A DNA stretch of 64,000 nt from Ectobius pallidus (taxonomy: Eukaryota; Arthropoda; Insecta; Blattodea; Ectobiidae): contig CAXKWD010000006.1 of the NCBI GenBank assembly GCA_964059195.1, forward strand, positions 13,012,530 through 13,076,529, written 5' to 3'. Made by a program: the position numbers and the translations under genes. Shown piece after piece: positions 58,501 to 64,000 of the stretch. The notes under the pieces were generated by a model. The model searched no databases and had not been told where the DNA came from. It saw only the letters and a list, made by a program, of their open reading frames with translations. Position 1 is the stretch's first letter, and each line of letters opens with the position of its first letter.

Positions 58501-58813
58501 TCGTGAAGTAAAACAGAAATTCCAACATACTTGGGAAGATGTTAGGAATAATCTGATAAAGAGTAAAGAGAAAACAGTAAGTAAAAGTTTCGAACGTGCA
58601 CGTTCACCAGAGTATAAGTTGGGAGACCTAGTTTTTGTTCAAAAGGAGCAAAGACGGAAATTGGACCCAATCTACATTGGGCCATTTCAGATAAAAGCCA
58701 TTAAAGGGACCAACCTAGAGCTAATAAAGGTGGGAACTAATGGTAAGAAGTTAATGCATACACACATTAATAGGACGAAACCTTATGTTACAGGTTCGTG
58801 CCAAAATGAATAG
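55520..58813 (+). CDS. pol: Pol polyprotein: protease, reverse transcriptase, RNase H, integrase
   Basis: The frame is open from 55520; numbering here starts at the GTG at 55571 (1080 codons), which is unlikely to be a real start because expression is expected by frameshift. The order is: aspartic protease with LFDTGSVVS (Asp 54), RT with KRKWRICVDFRKLND, FSALDCASGYWQ and YLDD at 438-441, RNase H with LITDASTVAIGS (about 586) and TDLELLAIVW, and the integrase zinc domain (H-x5-H, CPICQ; about 738-777). The integrase core has LDLVGPF, LTDQGSQF and the Glu in NGSLERSHK, and a C-terminal YIGPFQI segment closes it. All catalytic residues are present. It copies element RNA to DNA and integrates it. 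Confidence 0.93.
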   Translation, partial: GSESPGFQSGKPTVGLTVQSRADHTDDCSKNKETKGSKEKIEKKVEKDLNPFSFYATSEDLLNGIGLVLFDTGSVVSLVKRNSLVKQKGINKKDRLKCNSITGEPFTVEGSVQLELQGSDPSKFYVMEKLPGEYDIIIGQDWIKNNDVKVTLPTTFCTKLPGYSETFVQFPTTEKGVRYCEKQMLDDNVYCCEGVVLCEEEKFSCLLLNLNEDECDLTQIPKLDKISLKEHSIFKNEKDRCKALNAQLRLAHIKEGADEIKQICENFNDIFRLPGDRLTEIKGCKHHIVTPTANDMRPITLKNYKIPQHQQEEVNRQVQMMLDQNIIRKSNSPWNFPVLVVPKKLDASGKRKWRICVDFRKLNDITVGDSYPLPNIQEILDKLGRARYFSALDCASGYWQIPLAEEDRHKTAFSTQLNHFEFLKMTFGLSSAPATFQRAINTILAEAIGSRSFVYLDDIIVIGETLEEHNNKLIEIFTKLREYRVQLEPDKCEFLKTELKYLGHLITQDGVSPDPEKTRAIKEFPIPKNVREVKGFLGLVGYYRKFIPSFGILAKPLNELLKKEKAWEWTEKQQEAFETLRNCLLTEPVLQFPDFTQRFILITDASTVAIGSVLSQGTLGQDRPVAYASRILNKAEQNYSTTDLELLAIVWSCKHFRTYLLGRKFLIVTDHKPLKWMMNVRDPGSRVLRWRILLEEYDYEVLHRAGKQQKNADALSRITLAATFADVDDQSVPSYSLTNDSISPDRKLRILKEMHECPIGGHMGIQRTYERIKLYCNWENMFHDVENYIRNCPICQVNKQITPKVKLPFEQTDTSKFPWNKIALDLVGPFCSTERGNKYLLTCQDNLSKYIVGVPIPDQTAETVSQALVNEIILKYGIPNLILTDQGSQFMGELMKRLCKLLKIEKVKTSVYHPESNGSLERSHKVLVEYLRCFCNNRQDEWDKWVPFAVFTYNTTPHTKSKYSPYEVMFGRKANLPGVLQRKPEIVYNYDDYVREVKQKFQHTWEDVRNNLIKSKEKTVSKSFERARSPEYKLGDLVFVQKEQRRKLDPIYIGPFQIKAIKGTNLELIKVGTNGKKLMHTHINRTKPYVTGSCQNE
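55547..55553 (+). promoter_or_regulatory. Slippery heptamer for -1 frameshift, gag-pol
   Basis: The heptamer gggaaac is set as G GGA AAC in the gag frame, six bases before the gag stop. The pol frame is open from 55520, so it overlaps gag by about 40 bases around the heptamer. The same heptamer is a known -1 site in some retroviruses. A downstream stem or pseudoknot was not modelled. Confidence 0.7.
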
Positions 58814-60335
58814 ATACATCTCTCTGCTGTTATTGGTTTGTCTGTTAAATGCAAGTTTAGTACATATAAGACCTAATCCTGAAAAGGATATTACAATAAG
58901 CCATTCAAACATGAAGCCTGAAGAACAACCAGAAATACAAATGTCAACTATCCAAGGTCAAACAGGAGTTTATTTTGATCAATTAGGAGAACTTTGGTTT
59001 TCACCATTGCAATGGGAAATAATAACTTATGTGGATATAGAACAAATTTTAAATGTATGGCAAGGTACAAAAACACAATTAAGAGATTTTCGTAAGAAAT
59101 GTACGCTTATGTCAGATCAACCATGGTACAGTTTTACAGATTGTGATCAAAGTTTGTTTTATTTTGATTCAAAAAGAATATTTATAAATAGATTGATTAA
59201 AGTTTTTAGTGAAATGGCAAACATTCCTTACAATACACACCGAAATAAAAGAGCTATTTTTGGTTTTGTAGGCGAAATACATAGAATATTATTTGGAACA
59301 GCTACAGAAAAAGAATTGAAAAAATACACTGAGAAAATTAGAATTTTAAAATCTAGAAATGAAAATATATTGCAATTGAATATTGAACAAATGTCAATAG
59401 TGAAATCCGCTATTTTTGCATTAAATACTTCGGTAACACAGGTAATGAGAAATGAAATGGAATTAGAAACACAATTTAATGCATTTGAAAATAATATTTC
59501 AGCAGCTTTTGCTAACAGTAAATATGAGAATGAAATCGTAGCTATGTTAAACAACCAAGTAAGGCATATAGAAATAGGATTAAACGAATGTCAACATAGT
59601 TTTGATTTATTAATTGAAGCATATTTACATGCTCAATCAGGAGTTATTCAACCTCAAATTATAACTTATCAAAAGGTCAATACTATATTACATGATATAG
59701 GACCACATGAGTATATAATACCTCCTTTTGTACCGAATCAAGCTATTAAACTGTTAGAACCAGTTATTTATTTTCAAGAAAATAAGTTAGTATATGTGAT
59801 TCGAGTACCTTTACTAGATCAAGCTCGTTTTCATGTTTTTCATATTATTCTTTTTCCAGTGGTTATGGATAGTAACCTGACAGCTCAATATATTCAAGCA
59901 AAACAAGAATACATTGTATTAGATCAATTAAAATCTAAATATGCATATTTACCATCAGATAAGTTTACACAGTGTAAACAACCCAATGCTTTAACGTATG
60001 TTTGCAAAGAGAACGTACCAATATATAATTACATACCAGAAAAAGAGTGTGTATCTACACTTATCCATCCTTCTACACAAAAAGTACCAGAAGTATGTTC
60101 AAAGTCAATAAAATATTTTCCTATAAGTAGTACCTTATGGATACCTTTATCTGGAAGCAATGAATGGTTATATGTAACATTTAAAGATGAAATATTCACA
60201 GGAATATGTAAGAATAAAAAGTATGTTCAGAAGTTGAAGGGACGAGGTAAAATGATGTTATCAGAAAATTGTAAAGGCGTCACAGCCTCAGGGATAATTT
60301 ACCCCCTTCAAAAGAAAACTCATAATAATTCATAA
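58785..60335 (+). pseudogene. env: Errantivirus-like envelope protein, main part, interrupted
   Basis: The frame overlaps the end of pol. The better start is ATG 58806, because a splice-acceptor-like ttacag ends at 58793 and the first residues then form a signal peptide (a leucine-rich stretch of about 12 residues). The ectodomain carries a furin-type RNKR site at about residues 153-156 of the long frame. A hydrophobic, glycine-containing segment follows, as in insect errantivirus and baculovirus F-type fusion proteins. Cysteines are scattered after residue 380. The frame stops at TAA 60333-60335 before any membrane anchor. In-frame coding continues directly after, so this is a premature stop and the copy is broken. 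Confidence 0.82.
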
Positions 60336-60341
60336 TTTGAT

Positions 60342-60928
60342 GTGATTCCAATCGCTTCATTAAATACGTCATGTTGTATTGATTTACCAACCCAAGAACT
60401 TATGGTTCGTAAATCAATTGAATTACCATTTCCTAATATCCTATCCAATTTAGATGACCTAAAAAATACAGGTTATCGCATGGATGAATTAACCATGCTT
60501 ATGAAAGAAGAACGAAAGAAATCAATGGAAGAAAATGATAGAATGTATTTTGATTCCATATGTATTTTGATTCCATATGGTTTTATTTTTATATTGTAAT
60601 AGGCATAATAATTTTATGGATTTTATTGTGTTGTTATAGTAACAAATGTAGATCATGTACATTAACAATTTTTCATGCAATGCAACCTAATCTTTGTATA
60701 AATGATTTTTGTAAAAAACGTGACCAGCAGAAAAATGTTAAAAATGAACAAGAATTATCAAAACATGTAAATGAAATAGAATTGTCAACTATTTCATCTT
60801 TTTCTAAAACAAAAACAAATGAAAATGTAGAAAATGTATTTGTAAAGAGAGAGGGAGAAGCAACCACATCCAGTGATACAGTTTTAACTCCCAAAAGACA
60901 ACTTCATTGGTTAGAAGAAAAGATTTAA
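60342..60928 (+). pseudogene. Envelope C-terminal part: stem, membrane anchor and tail, frameshifted
   Basis: The segment 60342-60599 continues in the same frame as the main env part, with a charged helical stem. At 60546-60579 a 17-bp direct tandem duplication shifts the frame. The second frame, 60560-60928, then gives a strongly hydrophobic membrane segment of about 20 residues, a cysteine-rich border and a charged cytoplasmic tail of about 85 residues. The parts fit the C-terminus of an errantivirus envelope but cannot be read continuously here. Confidence 0.75.
60546..60579 (+). repeat. 17-bp tandem duplication inside env
   Basis: Two perfect copies of tattttgattccatatg stand head to tail at 60546-60562 and 60563-60579. 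Since 17 is not a multiple of three, the duplication changes the reading frame. Confidence 0.9.
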
Positions 60929-60970
60929 AAAAGATTCGAGGTACAGCAGCCTCAAACTTTTTTTTTTTAT

Positions 60971-60979
60971 GGAGGGAAG
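60971..60979 (+). other. Polypurine tract of Gypsy element
   Basis: The sequence ggagggaag lies directly before the 3' LTR, preceded by a T-run, the usual arrangement for plus-strand priming. Confidence 0.7.
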
Positions 60980-61633
60980 TGTCGTGTAAGGGTATTATAT
61001 AAAGGAATAAGATAGATAAAGTTTTGTAATAATTTTATTTAGAGAAATATTTGTAGAGAATTTGCGAAAGAATATAAATTTAGACGCAATATAAGAGTGT
61101 CAGTATTGCACGCATTGATCGGCATGTAAAGGATTTCCGCTCCACTTGCAAGGAGAAATGAACTTTAAGAAAACACATCACTTTTTCAGCAGATTCCTCT
61201 TCTGTTCCTAATGTTAATTTTATGGCAGTAATAATAATTAAACAAGCAAATTCTTTGCTGAAATAACAGTTAAGCTTCCTCCGTCTCTCTACCCACACCG
61301 AAAATATGCTGTTTTTGTCACGTACACATTGGTATAAAAACTCTGAATTTTTGTGACTGCGGGGGCATATAAACTTGAACGTCGAACCGGCTACAACTAC
61401 TGTATTTGTTATTTGGAAATAAACTACAGCATTCTTATATTATTATTTACGTAAATATATTGTACTTATTGATCATCCTCATCCAGACTACAGCACCGAA
61501 TTAGATTTGATCTACAGAGGAAAAGCTGAATTTTCAAGAGCTTAGCTTTTCTCAAGGGGAAAGCCGAATTCACAGAGAAGAACAATATTTTGATGTAACA
61601 TCGTACTTTCGCTACCGGTACGATTACACGTCA
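60980..61633 (+). repeat. 3' LTR of Gypsy element
   Basis: Partner of 53176-53828, with two substitutions seen (agacaacac/agaaaacac and gaacaaaatt/gaacaatatt). A possible one-base length difference is within my counting error. It is followed by the duplicated target ccct. Confidence 0.92.
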
Positions 61634-62017
61634 CCCTCTGCTATTATGCGTTTGAAATCCTCGGTTTTTGATGATAAAGCGTCCACTTTTTCCTTATCCA
61701 GCCATTTGCATATTTTGTTATCTTCTTTCCTCTGTGCGATTATTGCTGTTGTGTTTGTGAATATCAATTTTGCTGTCACTGGTATATGCTTTCTTACCAA
61801 TGCTCCTTCCGTCATCAGTGGGCGGGCTTCTTCAGTGGTCTTGCACCCTTTAACCAATATGAGATCAATTGTGCTCCCCCCATTGTGGCAAACATAAGTC
61901 CAATCCTGACTCTTGTTCATTAGTGTCATGCCTTCCTCTCTGAGGTAGTTTATTACCTCTTTTGACTTCCTGACTTTTTTGTCGATTGGGCAGTTCATTG
62001 ACTCCGCGAGTCAATGA
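61634..62017 (-). pseudogene. APE-type LINE, end of endonuclease (right of the Gypsy insertion)
   Basis: The minus-strand frame 61624-61998 reads the last part of an APE endonuclease (GGSTIDLILVKG and the RKHIPVTAKL motif). Codons RIIAEG then run into the insertion point, and the reading resumes on the other side at 53175 with KIDEATELITK. The left end of the frame as tracked (61624-61633) is LTR sequence. The LINE is 5'-truncated at about 62017, at a perfect 9-bp hairpin. Confidence 0.82.
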
Positions 62018-62160
62018 CTATCAGATAATACCTAACCAATATCTACATTCCCCAGTGAGATGATGGAGTAATGCGATAAGAAGGTAGATACTATTATTAA
62101 TAAAATTTCAGATCAGTGAGCGAACACAGTGTGGTGAATATAAGTTGCATATGATACAGA
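62018..62160 (+). promoter_or_regulatory. Short upstream region of the 10-finger gene
   Basis: Only about 140 bp separate the start codon from the truncated LINE, so the promoter is either here or displaced. An attaataaaattt stretch near 62095 is the only AT-rich core-like site. Confidence 0.3.
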
Positions 62161-63318
62161 ATGGAGCCTGTACTTAAATCAGAGTGCATTAAGACTGAAA
62201 TTAAGAAAGAAATACCTGAAACACAACCGAAGAGGGAACCTATCCCAATTACATTTGATACAATACAGACACAAAAAGTCAAAAGTGAGAATACAGACTT
62301 CACTGATTCTACAGCATGCAACACCATTCACAACTTAGAGCAGATTTCAGGAGTTTCACAAATAAATCATGACGAAGAGGATCAGCTAACGCAATCACAC
62401 TCACCTGCTGTATGTACAAGAACATCCTCTGCTGGAAACAGTCAACAGCTAACTCGTACTCCAAAAAAACATTTCTCGTGTGGTATATGTTCCAAGAAAT
62501 TTTCCCAAAGAGGGCATCTAAACACACATGTCCTCACTCACACTGGACATAAGTCATTTACATGTGATATGTGTACCAAGAAATTTTCTCGAAGAGAGAA
62601 TCTCAAAAGACACATTCTCTCTCACACTGGACATAAGCCATTAACGTGCGATACATGTAACAAGAAATTTTCTTTAAGAGGACATCTCCAGAGACACTTG
62701 CTCACCCACACTGGACATAAGCCATTAACGTGTGATACATGTAGTAAGAAATTTTCTTTAAGAGGAAATCTCCAGAGACACTTGCTCACTCACACTGGAC
62801 ATAAGCCATTAACGTGTGATATATGTAACAAGAAATTTTCCCAAAGAGGGCATCTCAACACACATGTGCTCACTCACACTGGACACAAGCCATTTACATG
62901 TGATATATGCACCAAGAAATTTTTCAGAAGAGGGACTCTCAAAACACACATGTTCACTCACACTGGACATAAGCCATTCATGTGTGATATATGTGCCACG
63001 AAATTTTCTCAAAGAAGGGATCTCAAAAGACACATGCTTACTCACACTGGACAAAAGCCATTTACATGTGACATATGTACCAAGAAATTTACCGAAAGAG
63101 GGAGTCTCAAACAACACATGCTCACTCACACTGGACAAAAGCCATTCATGTGTGATATATGTACCAAGAAATTTTCCCAAAGAGAGTATCTCAAAAAACA
63201 CATTCTCACTCACACTGGACATAAGCCATTCACGTGCCATACATGTAATAAGAAATTTTCTGCAAGACGGAATCTCAAAAGACACTTACTCGCTCATGAG
63301 AGGAACAACCTTTCCTGA
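62161..63318 (+). CDS. C2H2 zinc-finger protein, 10 fingers
   Basis: An intronless 385-codon frame starting at ATG 62161. The first 105 residues are acidic and polar, with TFDTIQTQ, SENTD and SVCTRTSS-like words shared with the 12-finger gene at 33894. Residues 107-379 hold ten C2H2 units of 28 residues, each with both Cys and both His, joined by TGHKPF/TGQKPF linkers. The end AHERNNLS matches the end of the paralogue. It should be a nuclear DNA-binding regulator. Fingers 1 and 5 share the recognition helix SQRGHLNTH, and 3 and 4 are near-identical, so finger duplication is active here too. The frame looks intact and functional. Confidence 0.87.
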   Translation: MEPVLKSECIKTEIKKEIPETQPKREPIPITFDTIQTQKVKSENTDFTDSTACNTIHNLEQISGVSQINHDEEDQLTQSHSPAVCTRTSSAGNSQQLTRTPKKHFSCGICSKKFSQRGHLNTHVLTHTGHKSFTCDMCTKKFSRRENLKRHILSHTGHKPLTCDTCNKKFSLRGHLQRHLLTHTGHKPLTCDTCSKKFSLRGNLQRHLLTHTGHKPLTCDICNKKFSQRGHLNTHVLTHTGHKPFTCDICTKKFFRRGTLKTHMFTHTGHKPFMCDICATKFSQRRDLKRHMLTHTGQKPFTCDICTKKFTERGSLKQHMLTHTGQKPFMCDICTKKFSQREYLKKHILTHTGHKPFTCHTCNKKFSARRNLKRHLLAHERNNLS

Positions 63319-64000
63319 TGTTATGTGTGCATCGATTCTTTGGCGTGGAAAGTCTGAATCTTCTGACTGCAAGCCTGAGAGAAAGTTCTGCATTCAATAC
63401 GCCAGGAATATCTGATGTAGTACAGGATGATCCATAGTAGTAGTGATGGGAGAGTTTAACAGCTTTACATTCAGTTGGGATATAAAACAATACACCTTGA
63501 TGTGGAGATATGAATCCAGAACTTTCTAAGAGCTGATTTATTTAACTCTGACTTTATTATGTGTACTGTCAATGTATTGTGTGTACTACTGCTACATTAT
63601 GCCATGTTTTAGCAACAGTTTCATATCATAAGTAGAATACACTTTCATCTTTGCAAATAAAGCTAAAATCTTAATTTAATCATGATTTATGGCGTTAAGG
63701 TATTGCTTACTTATCTTTGCATACTTTGCCCATATATTGCAATGTATTTTTAATAATTTTATATATTGTTATTTGTATAATAAGTATTACTAGTTGAGTA
63801 TATATATGGAAAAGAATTAACTATGTTAAATAAATGAATATAGAGAAAATAAATAACACATTTGAAGAGCGTTTTTTCAAGAGCCGATATCTACATAAAG
63901 TAGGCCTATAGTTTTGAGATATTCAATTTTTTTTGCGTACACTTGAAACTTTTGAGAGTTTTTATCTGTGTTTTTGTTATAAGATTGTACATGCTAATAC
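63319..64000 (+). other. 3' region of the 10-finger gene
   Basis: Probable 3' UTR and flank, AT-rich. No further gene or element is recognised before the window ends. Confidence 0.35.
63656..63661 (+). promoter_or_regulatory. Putative polyadenylation signal of the 10-finger gene
   Basis: An aataaa lies about 340 bases after the stop codon, and another lies at 63829-63834. Either could end the transcript. Confidence 0.4.

Larger units (their letters stand above)
53176..61633 (+). mobile_element. Ty3/Gypsy LTR retrotransposon with env (errantivirus-like)
   Basis: LTRs of about 654 bp (53176-53828 and 60980-61633, left limit good to one base) differ by two substitutions I could see. They start TGTCGTGTAA and end TTACACGTCA. 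The 4-bp duplication ccct abuts both outer ends. Between them are a tRNA-Leu-type primer site, a leader with a small open frame, gag, pol, env and a polypurine tract. The insertion interrupts a LINE coding frame. Near-identical LTRs indicate a recent insertion. Gag and pol frames are open; env carries two lesions, so this copy is not expected to make a complete envelope. Confidence 0.95.

Overview
This window is repeat-dominated nuclear DNA from a large insect genome, with AT-rich, intron-like spacing, many decayed retrotransposons, tRNA-derived SINEs and C2H2 zinc-finger genes. The RTE, R2-like and CR1-like protein fragments, and the very frequent 'taggcctat' words, resemble what I know of cockroach or other polyneopteran DNA. 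The species assignment is an inference and was not tested.

Host-type genes are few. A multi-exon Myb/SANT-like (MSANTD-type) gene lies on the minus strand at 2.4-5.5 kb; its splice sites are preserved but its reading frame is damaged. Two related intronless C2H2 zinc-finger genes lie at 33.9-35.3 kb (minus, 12 fingers, two degenerate) and 62.2-63.3 kb (plus, 10 intact fingers). They share an N-terminal acidic region and the same C-terminal ending. The 12-finger gene shows a recent in-frame tandem duplication of a three-finger block.

Transposons fill most of the rest. 0-17 kb: CR1/L2-like LINE fragments, RTE relics (one flanked by a ~0.5 kb direct duplication), a tRNA SINE, hAT-type TIR elements, and a THAP-domain (P-like) transposon deletion derivative. 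17.57-23.22 kb: a nearly complete BEL/Pao retrotransposon on the minus strand with 195-bp LTRs, 5-bp TSD, a tRNA-Arg-type PBS and only two obvious coding lesions. 24-33.7 kb: a CR1-like LINE, a probable Penelope GIY-YIG relic, a 3.1-kb TIR element with a 9-bp TSD carrying a nested LINE, and a second TIR element. 35.8-36.7 kb: two SINEs. 38.2-45 kb: two R2/R4-type (restriction-like endonuclease) LINEs next to TAA microsatellites, one split by an RTE element with a 13-bp TSD. 46-50.8 kb: a second copy of the poly-C hAT-like element, another TIR element and a long T-rich simple repeat.

51-62 kb is the most striking part. An APE-type LINE on the minus strand is split by a young Ty3/Gypsy element (53.18-61.63 kb, plus strand). 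That element has ~654-bp LTRs with two substitutions seen, a tRNA-Leu-type PBS, a polypurine tract, gag, pol and an errantivirus-like env. Gag and pol are in a -1 relation, with a classic slippery heptamer just before the gag stop. The env frame is broken by an in-frame stop and a 17-bp tandem duplication. I found no CRISPR array, rRNA or intact tRNA gene.
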